Source: Nocardia fluminea
GTDB lineage: Bacteria > Actinomycetota > Actinomycetes > Mycobacteriales > Mycobacteriaceae
Assembly (NCBI RefSeq): GCF_002846365.1
Contig: NZ_PJMW01000002.1
Location: forward strand, 1,550,001-1,614,000
Length of the DNA: 64,000 nucleotides
Reading direction: 5' to 3'
Part shown: in pieces, positions 8,194 through 17,759 of the stretch
Layout: each line of letters begins with the position of its first letter
Position numbering within the stretch: the stretch's first letter is position 1
Program-made: the position numbers and the translations under genes
Notes under the pieces: generated by a model
Databases searched by the model: none
Told to the model about the DNA's origin: nothing
Seen by the model: only the letters and a program-made list of their open reading frames with translations

Positions 8194-9021
8194 TCAGCGC
8201 CACCAGCGTTCGAGGACCATCGCGACACCGTGGTCGATATTGCTGCCGGTCACCTCGTCGGCCGCTGCCCGCGCCTCCGGATGGGCGTTGCCCATCGCGA
8301 CGCCGTGCCCGGCCATCGCCAGCATCGGTACGTCGTTGGGCATGTCGCCGAAGGCCACGATGGACGAGTGCTCGGCGCCGATGCGGCGCGCGACCTCGGC
8401 CAGCCCGGATGCCTTGGTCACCTGCGGCACCGCCAACTCGATCAGCCCGCTCTCGGTGGAGTAGGTGATCTCGGCGCGGTCGCCGATGAGCGGAGCCAGC
8501 GCCGCGCGCATGTCGGAACTGCGGGCCGAGCTGAGCCGGATGAGCATCTTGATCGCGGGCGAGTCGATCACCTCGGCGTGCGAGACGACGGTGTCGTCGG
8601 GGTTGAGCCAGGCGTGTTCGTAGGTCGGGGAGCTGACGAACTGCGGGGTCACCGCGTCGTGCGCGCTGGCCCCGACCCGCTCGGTCGCCAGGCCGCAACC
8701 GGGGAGCGCGTGCTCGGCGATCTCGGCCAGCCAGCTCAGGGTCTCGACGTCGAGGGTGTGGCTCGACAGCACCCGATCGGTGGCGCTGTCGTAGATGACC
8801 GCGCCGTTTCCGCAGATGGCGAGCGGTGCGTACCCGAGTTCGCTGACGACCGGGTCGATCCAGCGCGGCGGGCGCCCGGTGGCGAGCACGAAGGTGGCGC
8901 CGTCGGCGACGAGGGCCCCGACGGCCGCCTTGGTACGCGCCGAGATCTTCTCGGAGTCGTCGATCAGGGTGCCGTCGACGTCGCTGGCCACCAGCAGCGG
9001 TTTCGGGTGCAGGTGCGTCAT
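8194..9021 (-). CDS. Cof-type HAD-superfamily hydrolase
   Basis: 275 aa. HAD motif I is LLVASDVDGTLIDD (nucleophile and acid/base Asp), motif II FVLATGRPP, motif III Lys in IKMLIR or VTKASGL, motif IV IVAFGDMPNDVPML. A large C2B-type cap lies between motifs II and IV, which is typical of Cof/SupH phosphatases acting on sugar or nucleotide phosphates. From memory it corresponds to Rv3813c next to Rv3811, supporting an ancestral order. The start at 9021 was chosen because the conserved sequence begins there. Confidence 0.92.
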   Translation of the reverse strand: MTHLHPKPLLVASDVDGTLIDDSEKISARTKAAVGALVADGATFVLATGRPPRWIDPVVSELGYAPLAICGNGAVIYDSATDRVLSSHTLDVETLSWLAEIAEHALPGCGLATERVGASAHDAVTPQFVSSPTYEHAWLNPDDTVVSHAEVIDSPAIKMLIRLSSARSSDMRAALAPLIGDRAEITYSTESGLIELAVPQVTKASGLAEVARRIGAEHSSIVAFGDMPNDVPMLAMAGHGVAMGNAHPEARAAADEVTGSNIDHGVAMVLERWWR

Positions 9022-9069
9022 CCCATCTATCCTGCCGCACGTCGCCACACGAGGACGCCGGAGTGTCCC

Positions 9070-9075
9070 TATGAT
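9070..9075 (+). promoter_or_regulatory. oppB: Candidate -10 element of the opp operon
   Basis: TATGAT lies 33 bp upstream of the oppB ATG, within the only sizeable gap upstream of the operon. No convincing -35 is visible at 16-18 bp. Confidence 0.35.
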
Positions 9076-9107
9076 CAGGGGCTGATTGCCCGATCCAGAG
9101 GGGACTG

Positions 9108-10085
9108 ATGACCGGCTTCCTGTTGCGGCGCACACTCAACTACGTTGTGCTCCTTCTGCTGGCATCATTTCTGACGTTCAGCCTCGCCTCGCTCACGTTC
9201 AATCCGCTCGAGAGCCTCGAGCAGCGCAACCCGCGCCCGCCGCAGTCGGTGATCGACGCGAAGGCCGACCAGTTGCATCTCGACGAGCCGATCCCACAGC
9301 GTTATCTCACCTGGCTCGGCGGCGTCGTACACGGCGACTTCGGGACCACCCTGGCCGGGCAGCCGGTGAGCGAGGAACTGGGCAGACGGGTGGCGGTGAG
9401 CCTGCGGCTGCTGATTCTCGGTTCGGTGATCGGCACCGTGCTCGGCGTGCTGATCGGTGCGGCGGGCGCGATCCGGCAGTACAAGTTCAGTGACTATTTC
9501 TCCACGGTGCTGTCGCTGCTGATCATCTCGACACCGATCTTCTTGCTGGCGACGCTGTTGAAATACGGTGCACTGCAAATAAATACGGCGACGGGGACGC
9601 AGATCTTCCTCTACACCGGCGAGACCTCCGCCACCCAGATCACCGGGTTCTGGAACCAGATGGTCGATCGCGCACAGCATCTGGTGCTGCCCACCTTGGC
9701 GCTGGCGCTCGGCGCGATGGCCGGGTACAGCCGCTACCAGCGCAACGCCATGCTCGACGTACTCGGCAGCGATTTCATCCGGACAGCGAGAGCCAAAGGC
9801 CTGACCCGCAATCACGCGCTCTACAAACACGGCCTGCGCACCGCGCTGATCCCGATGGCGACGCTGTTCGCCTACAGTCTCGGTGCCTTGATCACCGGCG
9901 CCACTTTCGTCGAGAAGATCTTCGGCTGGCACGGTGTCGGCGAATGGCTGGTCGACTCGATCAATTCCCAGGACCTGTACGTGGTGGTGACGGTGACGGC
10001 GTTCGCCGGCCTGGTGGTGCTGGTGTCGGGGCTGCTCTCCGATGTCGTCCTCGCCCTGCTCGATCCGAGGGTGCGTATCTCATGA
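9108..10085 (+). CDS. oppB: Oligopeptide ABC transporter permease OppB
   Basis: 325 aa with six membrane helices. It starts FLLRRTLNYVVLLLLASFLTFSL and has the conserved periplasmic segment of the family (QRYLTWLGGVVHGDFGTTL). The cytoplasmic EAA loop, DFIRTARAKGLTRNHALYKHGLRTALIP, contacts the ATPase. AGAGGGGA precedes the ATG. First gene of a five- or six-gene operon with 4-bp overlaps. From memory, the length and the fused OppD downstream resemble M. tuberculosis OppBCDA rather than DppABCD. Confidence 0.93.
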   Translation: MTGFLLRRTLNYVVLLLLASFLTFSLASLTFNPLESLEQRNPRPPQSVIDAKADQLHLDEPIPQRYLTWLGGVVHGDFGTTLAGQPVSEELGRRVAVSLRLLILGSVIGTVLGVLIGAAGAIRQYKFSDYFSTVLSLLIISTPIFLLATLLKYGALQINTATGTQIFLYTGETSATQITGFWNQMVDRAQHLVLPTLALALGAMAGYSRYQRNAMLDVLGSDFIRTARAKGLTRNHALYKHGLRTALIPMATLFAYSLGALITGATFVEKIFGWHGVGEWLVDSINSQDLYVVVTVTAFAGLVVLVSGLLSDVVLALLDPRVRIS

Positions 10086-11050
10086 CCGAAACCGAACTCA
10101 TCGCCGTCGGCGCGCCCGAGGCCGTCGCGGCCGGTCGCCGCAAGCTGGTCTGGCGGCGCTTTCTGCGCAACAAGCCCGCCGTGATCGGCGCGGTGATCCT
10201 GGTGCTGATGTTCGTGGTCAGTTTCGCGCTTCCGCCGCTGCTGCCGTGGGACTACCAGCAGATGGACTACGCGGCGCTGCTGAAACCGCCGAGCCTCGAG
10301 CACCCGTTCGGCACCACCCAGATCGGTCAGGACGTGCTCGCGCAGACCATGCGCGGATTGCAGAAGTCGCTGATCATCGGCTTCTGCGTGGCGATCTTCT
10401 CCAGCGTCATCGCCGCCACCGCGGGTGCGGTGGCCGGGCTGCTCGGTGGCTGGACCGACCGCGCGATCATGTGGTTCGTCGACCTGCTGCTGGTGGTCCC
10501 CAGTTTCATCATCATCGCGCTGTTCGCACCACGCACCAAGGGTTCCGGGTCGATCGTGATCCTGATCGCGCTGCTGAGCGTATTCGGCTGGATGATCGCC
10601 GCCCGCATCATCCGGGGCCTCACGTTGAGCCTGCGCGACCGCGAATTCGTGCGCGCCGCACGGTATATGGGCGCACCCACCCGCACCGTGATCCTCAGTC
10701 ACATCATCCCGAACATCGCCTCGATCCTGATCATCGACACCACGCTGGCGGTCGGCGCGGCGATCAGCGCCGAAACCGGTTTGAGCTTCCTGGGTTTCGG
10801 GGTGCAGCCGCCCGACGTCTCGCTGGGTTCGCTGATCGCGTCGGGCACCAAGTCGGCGCTCACCTACCCGTGGCTGTTCCTGTTCGCCGGTGGCCTGCTC
10901 ATCACGATCGTGTTGTCCGCCAACCTGGTCGGCGACGGCCTGCGTGACGCGTTCGACCCCGGCGCCCGTGGCGCGCGCAAGTCACGCAAGGAAGTCGCCG
11001 AGCACAAGGACCAGGCGCAGGTGGAGTTGAAGAAAGCCGGGAAGCGATGA
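10082..11050 (+). CDS. oppC: Oligopeptide ABC transporter permease OppC
   Basis: 322 aa from the ATG at 10082, which overlaps the oppB stop by ATGA. It has the N-terminal OppC_N helix ([33 protein letters not shown]), then [19 protein letters not shown], five further helices and the EAA loop [43 protein letters not shown] is a family signature. A Lys/Arg/Glu-rich tail extends past the last helix. Pairs with OppB as the transmembrane channel. Confidence 0.94.
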   Translation: MTETELIAVGAPEAVAAGRRKLVWRRFLRNKPAVIGAVILVLMFVVSFALPPLLPWDYQQMDYAALLKPPSLEHPFGTTQIGQDVLAQTMRGLQKSLIIGFCVAIFSSVIAATAGAVAGLLGGWTDRAIMWFVDLLLVVPSFIIIALFAPRTKGSGSIVILIALLSVFGWMIAARIIRGLTLSLRDREFVRAARYMGAPTRTVILSHIIPNIASILIIDTTLAVGAAISAETGLSFLGFGVQPPDVSLGSLIASGTKSALTYPWLFLFAGGLLITIVLSANLVGDGLRDAFDPGARGARKSRKEVAEHKDQAQVELKKAGKR

Positions 11051-12891
11051 CCGTGTCGACCGCACCGTTGCTCGAGGTCACCGATCTGCGGGTCTCCTTC
11101 CCCGGTGAGGAAGGCCGTGTCGAGGCAGTGCGCGGGGTGAACTACACCGTGGCCGACGGCGAGGTGCTCGCCATCGTCGGCGAGTCCGGTTCTGGCAAGT
11201 CGGTGTCCTCGCTCGCGGTGATCGGTCTGCTGCCCGACCAGGCACGGGTACAGGGATCGGTACGCCTGCGCGGCCGCGAACTGCTCGGCCTCGGCGACAA
11301 ACAGCTGTCGAAGCTGCGCGGTTCCTCGATCAGCATGGTCTTCCAGGATCCGCTCTCCGCGCTGACCCCGGTGTATCGGATCGGTGATCAGATCGCCGAA
11401 GCCCTGCTCGCGCACGGCGAGATGAGCCGCAAGGAAGCGGGCGAGCGGGCCGTCGAGTTGCTCGAACTCGTGGGCATCGCCGATGCCAGGGCGCGTTCCA
11501 GGGCATTCCCGCACGAGTTCTCCGGCGGTATGCGCCAGCGCGTGGTGATCGCCATGGCCATCGCCAACGATCCCGCGCTGATCATCTGCGACGAACCGAC
11601 CACCGCGCTCGACGTGACGGTGCAGGCCCAGATCCTCTCGCTGCTGCGCGAGGCGCGCGATATCACCGGCGCGGGCGTCATCATGATCACCCACGACATG
11701 GGTATCGCGGCCACCGTCGCCGACCGGGTCGCCGTGATGTACGCCGGCAAGATTGTCGAGACCGCCCCGGTCACAGCACTTTTCGCGGCACCGCGCATGC
11801 CGTACACGGTCGGCCTGCTCGGCTCCATCCCGCGCATGGACGGCCCGCCGCGCACCCCGCTGATCCCCATCCTCGGCGCCCCACCGGCCATGCACGCCCT
11901 ACCGCCGGGTTGCTCGTTCGCGCCACGCTGCCCGGTCTCGATCAGCGACTGCACCGCCGCCGAACCGCCGCTGGAGAAAGTGAGCCCCGGCCACTCGGTC
12001 GCCTGCATCCGCACCGCCGAGGTCGGCACCCACCAGCTCTTCGAGGCCTACCGCGAGGAAATTCCGGCCCCGGCGCACCCCGATCGCACCGACGACGACG
12101 TGGTGCTGCGCGTCACCGATCTGGTGAAGACCTTCCCTCTCACCTCTGGTGTGCTGCTGCGCCGCCGCACCGGTGAGGTCCGCGCGGTCGACGGCATCAG
12201 CTTCTCCGTTCGCGCGGGCCGCACCCTCGCGCTGGTCGGTGAATCCGGTTCGGGCAAGTCGACCACCCTGTCGCAGATCATGGACCTGGCGCCCCCGCAG
12301 TCGGGCAGCATCGAAGTGCTCGGCACCGACGTCGCCAACCTCACGAAAGCGCGCACCCGCGAGATCCGGCGCAAGATGCAGATCGTCTTCCAGGACCCCA
12401 GTTCCTCCCTCGACCCGCGCCTGCCGATCTTCGACGTCCTCGCCGAGCCACTGCGCATCGACGGGCGGTCTCGCGACGAGGTCAACCGCCGGGTGCCGGA
12501 ATTGCTGCGGCAGGTCGGTTTACGGCCCGAGCACGCCGATCGCTACCCGTCGGACTTCTCCGGCGGCCAGAAGCAGCGCATCAGCATCGCCCGAGCGCTC
12601 GCCCTCGACACCCAACTGCTGGTCCTCGACGAACCCGTCTCGTCGCTGGACGTGTCGATCCAGGCCGGAGTCCTCAACCTGCTGCGCGACCTCCAGGCCG
12701 AGCACGGACTGTCCTATCTTTTCGTCTCCCACGACCTGTCGGTGGTGCGCAATCTCGCCCACGACATCGCGGTGATGTTGCGGGGCAAGATCGTCGAATC
12801 CGGTCCGGCCGAGCAGATCTTCGCCGATCCTCAGCACGAGTACACCCGCTCGCTCATCGCGGCCGTACCGGAACCCGTCGTCAGCGGCTGA
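11047..12891 (+). CDS. oppD: Fused dual ATP-binding subunit of the oligopeptide transporter (OppD-OppF type)
   Basis: 614 aa; the start overlaps the oppC stop (ATGA). Two complete ABC ATPase halves: Walker A GESGSGKS near residues 47 and 400, Q-loops VFQDP, signatures FSGGMRQR and FSGGQKQR, Walker B LIICDEP and LLVLDEP, H-loop His in THDM and SHDL. The first half ends in an oligopeptide/dipeptide C-terminal domain with Cys residues (CSFAPRCP, C and C), which may carry an Fe-S cluster in relatives. One polypeptide therefore supplies both nucleotide-binding sites. Confidence 0.95.
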   Translation: MTVSTAPLLEVTDLRVSFPGEEGRVEAVRGVNYTVADGEVLAIVGESGSGKSVSSLAVIGLLPDQARVQGSVRLRGRELLGLGDKQLSKLRGSSISMVFQDPLSALTPVYRIGDQIAEALLAHGEMSRKEAGERAVELLELVGIADARARSRAFPHEFSGGMRQRVVIAMAIANDPALIICDEPTTALDVTVQAQILSLLREARDITGAGVIMITHDMGIAATVADRVAVMYAGKIVETAPVTALFAAPRMPYTVGLLGSIPRMDGPPRTPLIPILGAPPAMHALPPGCSFAPRCPVSISDCTAAEPPLEKVSPGHSVACIRTAEVGTHQLFEAYREEIPAPAHPDRTDDDVVLRVTDLVKTFPLTSGVLLRRRTGEVRAVDGISFSVRAGRTLALVGESGSGKSTTLSQIMDLAPPQSGSIEVLGTDVANLTKARTREIRRKMQIVFQDPSSSLDPRLPIFDVLAEPLRIDGRSRDEVNRRVPELLRQVGLRPEHADRYPSDFSGGQKQRISIARALALDTQLLVLDEPVSSLDVSIQAGVLNLLRDLQAEHGLSYLFVSHDLSVVRNLAHDIAVMLRGKIVESGPAEQIFADPQHEYTRSLIAAVPEPVVSG

Positions 12892-12922
12892 GCACGTCGG
12901 TCCAGCCGAAAAAGGAGGCGCC

Positions 12923-14620
12923 ATGAGAACCCGTCGAATGCAAGCAGGCCGTCGTGCTCGATGGCGATGTGCCGCCGTGGTGGTGGCGGCCGGGATGATC
13001 GTGGCGGGTTGTGGGGGTGGGGGCGACGAGTCGGCAGCCGGGCTCAGTGACGCGATCGGGTCCACCAGCGACATCAACCCCAAGAGCGTCGACGAGCTGC
13101 GCGAGGGCGGTAATCTGCGCCTGGCGACCACCGACTACCCGGCCAACTGGAACATCCTGTCCAATGACGGCAACAACGGCGAGATCGGCTACATCGTGCG
13201 CGCGATGCTGCCGCGGTCCTTCGAGGTCGACGCGGCGGGCAAGCTCAGCGTCGACACCGATTTCTTCACCGATATCCAGCTCACCAGCACCGATCCGATG
13301 CGGGTGACGTATTCGATCAACCCGAAGGCGGTCTGGTCGGACGGTTCGCCGATCACCTGGGAGGATCTGGCCGCCCAGGCGCACGCGCTCAGCGGGCGCG
13401 ACAAGCGCTACCAGATCGCGATCACCAACGGGTTCGAGTTCGTCGACAAGGTGGAGCGCGGGACCGACGACCAGCAGGCTGTCCTCACCTTCAGCAAGCC
13501 CTACGCGGATTGGCGCGGCCAGTTCTCCGGTAACTCCGCCCTCTACCCCAAGTCGGTGACCAGCACGCCCGAGGCCTTCAACACCGGCCTCACCGACGCC
13601 ATCACCCTCACCGCTGGCCCGTTCATCGTCAGCGCCACCGACCGTGGCCAGGGCCGGATCACGCTGGGCCGCAACCCCGCCTGGTGGGGCGACAAGCCCG
13701 TTCTGGACACCATCACCTACAGCGTGCTCGATGCGACGTCATGGGTCCAGGCATTGCAGAACAACGAAATCGACCTCATTCGCCTGACCACCCTCGACGA
13801 TGTGAAGACGGTGCGCGGCACCGAGGGCCTCGTGGTGCGCCGCGCCCCCGGCAATCGCTGGCGCCACCTCACCTTCAACGGCGCACCCGGCTCGATCCTG
13901 TCCGAAGAGGGTGTGCGCGTAGCCATCTCGAAGGCCATCGATCGTCAAGGGATCGTCAACGCGATGCAGAACGGGCTGGTCGAGGACCCGAAGCCGCTGA
14001 ACAACCACATCTATCTCCAGGGCCAAAAGGGTTACCAGGACAACAGTCTCGGCTTCGACCCCGCTGCCGCGGCGCGGCAACTCGACGACCTCGGCTGGAA
14101 ACTCAACGGTGAGGTGCGCGAGAAGGACGGCCGCAAGCTGGTCATCCGCGACGTCATGTACAACGACCCCACCTGGGTCCAGATCGCCCAGATCATCCAG
14201 CAGAACCTGGCTGCCATCGGCGTGCAGCTGAACATCGACACCAAGCCCGCCGCCGGACTTTTCACCGATGTCATCCAGCCCGGCGACTTCGACGCCGCCC
14301 AGTACGTCTACGAGGGCGACCCCTTCCCGCTGAGCAGCATCCGCCAGGTCTATTACTACGACCCCACCGACCTCCAGTCCAACTTCGGCCGCATCGGCTC
14401 CCCCGAACTCAACGCCCTCATCGAACAGACCCTCACCGAACTGGATCCCCAGAAGTCCATCGACCTCGCGAACCAGGTCGACCGCGCGGTATTCGAAGAA
14501 GGTCACTCCTTGCCCCTGATGCAGTCCGACGGCAGCTTCGGCGCCCGCACCACCCTCGCCAATATCGGCTCCCCAGGTCTGGCAACGTACGACTACACGA
14601 AGATCGGATTCACGAAATGA
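12923..14620 (+). CDS. oppA: Oligopeptide-type substrate-binding lipoprotein (SBP family 5), copy 1
   Basis: 565 aa, preceded by AAGGAGG. A lipoprotein signal ends in MIVAGC with Cys30 as the lipidation site. The mature protein has the family-5 binding-protein pattern (GGNLRLATTDYPANWN, YSINPKAVWSDGSPITWEDL, LGRNPAWWGDKPVLDTITY, NEIDLIRL, RVAISKAIDRQGIV). It delivers peptides or similar ligands to OppBCD. It is a clear paralogue of the next gene, sharing motifs along the whole length and the C-terminal ending YTKIGF.K. Confidence 0.93.
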   Translation: MRTRRMQAGRRARWRCAAVVVAAGMIVAGCGGGGDESAAGLSDAIGSTSDINPKSVDELREGGNLRLATTDYPANWNILSNDGNNGEIGYIVRAMLPRSFEVDAAGKLSVDTDFFTDIQLTSTDPMRVTYSINPKAVWSDGSPITWEDLAAQAHALSGRDKRYQIAITNGFEFVDKVERGTDDQQAVLTFSKPYADWRGQFSGNSALYPKSVTSTPEAFNTGLTDAITLTAGPFIVSATDRGQGRITLGRNPAWWGDKPVLDTITYSVLDATSWVQALQNNEIDLIRLTTLDDVKTVRGTEGLVVRRAPGNRWRHLTFNGAPGSILSEEGVRVAISKAIDRQGIVNAMQNGLVEDPKPLNNHIYLQGQKGYQDNSLGFDPAAAARQLDDLGWKLNGEVREKDGRKLVIRDVMYNDPTWVQIAQIIQQNLAAIGVQLNIDTKPAAGLFTDVIQPGDFDAAQYVYEGDPFPLSSIRQVYYYDPTDLQSNFGRIGSPELNALIEQTLTELDPQKSIDLANQVDRAVFEEGHSLPLMQSDGSFGARTTLANIGSPGLATYDYTKIGFTK

Positions 14621-16278
14621 CCACTCTTACTCGCATCGCGATGCCTGTTCTCGCCTTGACGTTGGTGCTCGGCGGTTGTGGGTCCGGTCCGGACGTGCAA
14701 TCGGGTTCGAGCACGATCGGCTCGGTCAACGACATCAATCCGCAGGAACGCGATGCCGTGCAGGACGGCGGCAATCTCCGGCTGGCCATTCCCGGATTCC
14801 CGGCGACGTTCAACAGCGGCCACGTCGATTCGGACGGCTATGTGAACGACGTGACCGGCTGGACCCTTCCTGGCTCCATCACCGCCGACGCCGCGGGCAA
14901 TCTCAGCACCGACACCAACTACTTCACTTCCATCGAGCTCACCAACACCAACCCGCAGACGATCGAATACACGATCAATCCGAAAGCGGTGTGGTCCGAC
15001 GGTTCCCCGATCACCTGGAACGATCTGCGGTCCCAGGTCGATGCGCTGAGTGGTCGTGATCCCGGTTTCAAGGTCTCGGCCACCCAGGCTTACAGCAGCG
15101 TCGGGAAGGTCGAGCGCGGGGTCGACGACCGGCAGGCGATCGTGACCTTCGCCGAGCACTACGCGGAGTGGAAGGGGCTGTTCAATCCCCTGTATCCCCA
15201 GCAGAGCACTGCCACCCCGCAAGCCTTCGACGAGTTCTATCGCAACGACATGCCGCTGTCGGCGGGACCGTTCATGATCACTTCCATCGACCGCGCCCAG
15301 CAGCGGATCGTGCTCAGCCGCAACCCGAAATGGTGGGGTGAGGCTCCCAAGCTCACCAATGTCACCTACAGCATCCTCGACAGCTCCGCCCAGCTCAGCG
15401 CGCTGCAGAACAACGAACTCGACGCGGTCGATCCGTTGAGCACCGTCGACGACATCAAGACCGCGACGAGCACCCCCGGCATCCAAGTCCGCCGGGCCCC
15501 GGCGAATCGGTTCATGCACACGACCTTCAACGGCGCGCCCGGTGCGTTGCTCGCGGATCCGAAACTGCGCATCGCGATCTCCAAGGGCATCAATCGGCAG
15601 GCGATCGCCACCGCCATTCAGAACGGTCTGGTGACCGACCCGAAGCCGCTGAACAACCACCTGTATCTGGTCGGCCAGACGGGTTTCCAGGACAACGCGC
15701 AGTCGGTGTCCTTCGACCCGGCCGAGGCCGCCCGCATGCTCGACGAACTGGGCTGGAAGCTCAACGGCGATGTCCGCGAGAAGGACGGCCGTCAGCTGGT
15801 GATCCGTGATGTGATGGCCCAGAACGACGTACAGGTCCAGGTGGCCACGATCACCCAGCAGAACCTGGCCGAGATCGGGGTGAAGCTGCTCATCGAAACC
15901 TATCCGGGCACAGCCTTCTTCACCGAGATCATCGAACCCGGCAACTTCGATATCGCCCAATTCGCGTGGATGAAGAGCATTTTCCCGCTCGGCGCGCTGC
16001 CCCAGATCTACGCCTACGATCCGGCGAACAAGCTGAGCAACTACGGCAGCATCGGTTCCCCCGAACTCAACGCGCTCATCAAGGAGACCATCGCGGAACT
16101 CGATCCACAGAAGGCGATCGAATTGGCCAACAAGGCCGACCGGATGATCTTCGAGGAAGGGTTCTCGCTGCCGCTCGTGCAGTCCGCCGGAGCCGTGGCG
16201 GTGCGCGAGAATCTGGCGAACTTCGGCGCGTTCGGGCTCGCCTCCGCCGATTACACCAAGATCGGCTTCATGAAGTGA
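14617..16278 (+). CDS. Oligopeptide-type substrate-binding lipoprotein (SBP family 5), copy 2
   Basis: 553 aa starting at an ATG that overlaps the previous stop (ATGA). Lipobox LGGC with Cys21. Same domain plan as copy 1 (GGNLRLAIPGFPATFN, INPKAVWSDGSPITWNDL, LSRNPKWWGEAPKL, IAISKGINRQAIATAIQNGLVTDPKPLNNHLYL). The divergence in ligand-lobe segments such as FNPLYPQQ versus FSGNSALYPK suggests different specificity, but this is inference. Translation is probably coupled to copy 1. Confidence 0.93.
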   Translation: MTTLTRIAMPVLALTLVLGGCGSGPDVQSGSSTIGSVNDINPQERDAVQDGGNLRLAIPGFPATFNSGHVDSDGYVNDVTGWTLPGSITADAAGNLSTDTNYFTSIELTNTNPQTIEYTINPKAVWSDGSPITWNDLRSQVDALSGRDPGFKVSATQAYSSVGKVERGVDDRQAIVTFAEHYAEWKGLFNPLYPQQSTATPQAFDEFYRNDMPLSAGPFMITSIDRAQQRIVLSRNPKWWGEAPKLTNVTYSILDSSAQLSALQNNELDAVDPLSTVDDIKTATSTPGIQVRRAPANRFMHTTFNGAPGALLADPKLRIAISKGINRQAIATAIQNGLVTDPKPLNNHLYLVGQTGFQDNAQSVSFDPAEAARMLDELGWKLNGDVREKDGRQLVIRDVMAQNDVQVQVATITQQNLAEIGVKLLIETYPGTAFFTEIIEPGNFDIAQFAWMKSIFPLGALPQIYAYDPANKLSNYGSIGSPELNALIKETIAELDPQKAIELANKADRMIFEEGFSLPLVQSAGAVAVRENLANFGAFGLASADYTKIGFMK

Positions 16279-16916
16279 GTTCCGGTCCGGCGCGCGCACT
16301 GACCTATCCGCTGCTCGTCACCAGCGGCACCCTCGTGGTTGTCGCCGCGTGGGTGCCGTTCGCGGATATCGATCAGCTCAGTGCGCTCGCCGTGATCGCT
16401 CTCGCCGTACTCTCCTATACCGCGTATCAGGGCGGCCTCGCCCTCGGGGTTTTCCCGACCGGGCTGGTCGCGACGGGGACGGTGCGCGGCAGGCGAGTGC
16501 GGCAGCAGTATCGGCTGGTCAGCCGGTCGTGGCTGGAGATCAGCAGTGGTGATCGGATGGTGTGGCAGCCGGTCTTCTATGAGCCCGCGCTGTCGACGCT
16601 GACTCCGACCGACCTGGAGCTGACCGGCCGAACAATCCATGACGGGAACACGCGTTTCTATCCATCGGGCCGGGTGCGTACCACCGAGCCGGCGGGCAAG
16701 CTCGTGGACAACCCCTCCCGCCCCGCCGATCCACCCGCGTTCGGGATCGCCCGCCGCCTGATCCTCGACCTTCAGCAGGCGGTCGGCGCGCCGCTCGTCG
16801 GCCTGCTGTGGGTATATGTCATGGACGGCGGACTCGGCGCGTTCATCGCGGCCACCACGGTCGCCGCCGCCACCTTCACCTGGCTGTCCGCCATTCGGGG
16901 CTCCGACCCCAGCTAG
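16275..16916 (+). CDS. Membrane protein of unknown function, translationally coupled to the opp operon
   Basis: 213 aa from a GTG at 16275 that overlaps the preceding stop (GTGA). Two N-terminal helices (YPLLVTSGTLVVVAAWVPF; ALAVIALAVLSYTAYQGGLALGVF), a ~100-residue hydrophilic middle with Arg/Trp-rich strands (RRVRQQYRLVSRSWLEISS), and two C-terminal helices (APLVGLLWVYVMDGG; AFIAATTVAAATFTWLSAI). I do not recognise the family. The overlap indicates co-expression with the peptide transporter. Confidence 0.7.
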   Translation: MSSGPARALTYPLLVTSGTLVVVAAWVPFADIDQLSALAVIALAVLSYTAYQGGLALGVFPTGLVATGTVRGRRVRQQYRLVSRSWLEISSGDRMVWQPVFYEPALSTLTPTDLELTGRTIHDGNTRFYPSGRVRTTEPAGKLVDNPSRPADPPAFGIARRLILDLQQAVGAPLVGLLWVYVMDGGLGAFIAATTVAAATFTWLSAIRGSDPS

Positions 16917-16956
16917 CTCATCGAGCAGGTGTCCGGCCGCACGCTCGAGATTCGAC

Positions 16957-16997
16957 TGGTCTGACCACTTGACCTCTGACCGCTGAGAGCGCAGTAT
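16957..16997 (+). promoter_or_regulatory. FadR/GntR-type operator plus promoter for the downstream regulator
   Basis: TGGT-CTG-ACCA (16957-16967) fits the FadR-subfamily half-site pattern TnGTnnnACnA. Immediately after it, TTGACC (16969-16974) and CAGTAT (16992-16997) are spaced by 17 bp. The predicted transcription start falls on or next to the ATG at 17004, suggesting a leaderless message and autoregulation. Confidence 0.55.
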
Positions 16998-17003
16998 CGG
17001 GGT

Positions 17004-17741
17004 ATGGCATGGACTCCCGTGGTGAAGCGCTCGGTTTCCGGTGATGTGTTCGAGCAGATCGCCGCCGAAGTGCTGGGCGGGGAATTGGCGGCGGGGAGCA
17101 CGTTGCCGAGCGAGCGGCAGCTGGCCGAGGCGCTGGGGGTGTCGCGGCCCGCCGTGCGGGAGGCGTTGCAGCGGCTGGCCGCGGCGGGGCTGGTGGCCGT
17201 CCGGCAGGGCGAGGCCACGACCGTGCTGGACTATCGGCGCAGCGCCGGACTGGAAGTGCTGCCGCGTTTGCTGCTTCGGGGCGATTCGATCGATCCCTCG
17301 GTGGCGCGCAGCATTCTCGAGGCGCGCTTGCACAACGGGCCCAAGATCGCCGAACTCGCCGCCGCGCGGGTGCGATCACGCGGTGCCGCCGATCCACGCA
17401 TCGACAGTGATGTGCGACTACTGGGTGAATCCGTCGATGCCCTTGTCGCCGAATCGGATCCGCTCGCTCAGCAGCGCATCGCCCTCGAATTCTGGGACCA
17501 CATCCTCGATCTCGCCGATTCGATCGCCTTCCGCCTGATGTATTCCATGCTGCGCGCCGCCTACGAACCCGCACTGGCCGCGCTGGCGCCGATCATGTCC
17601 GCCGAGGTGGGCAATGCGGGCGCCTATCGAGACCTGGCCGCCGCCATCGCCGCGGGCGAGCCGGAACGGGCCGCCGACACCGCCCGGGCACTGCTCGAGC
17701 CGGCGACCACCGCCCTGATCCATGCCCTCGACGGGGCATGA
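17004..17741 (+). CDS. FadR-subfamily GntR transcriptional regulator
   Basis: 245 aa. An N-terminal winged helix of GntR type (SVSGDVFEQIAAEVLGGELAAGSTLPSERQLAEALGVSRPAVREALQRLAAAGLVAVRQG) is followed by an all-helical FCD effector domain with the acidic/His positions of a metal-linked carboxylate pocket (SILEARLHNGPKIAELAA, ALEFWDHILDLADS). Family members respond to acids such as acyl-CoA, pyruvate or sugar acids. The next gene is a fatty-acid-hydroxylase-fold protein, so a lipid-related signal is possible. Confidence 0.92.
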   Translation: MAWTPVVKRSVSGDVFEQIAAEVLGGELAAGSTLPSERQLAEALGVSRPAVREALQRLAAAGLVAVRQGEATTVLDYRRSAGLEVLPRLLLRGDSIDPSVARSILEARLHNGPKIAELAAARVRSRGAADPRIDSDVRLLGESVDALVAESDPLAQQRIALEFWDHILDLADSIAFRLMYSMLRAAYEPALAALAPIMSAEVGNAGAYRDLAAAIAAGEPERAADTARALLEPATTALIHALDGA

Positions 17742-17759
17742 GCCATCCGAGGAAGCACC

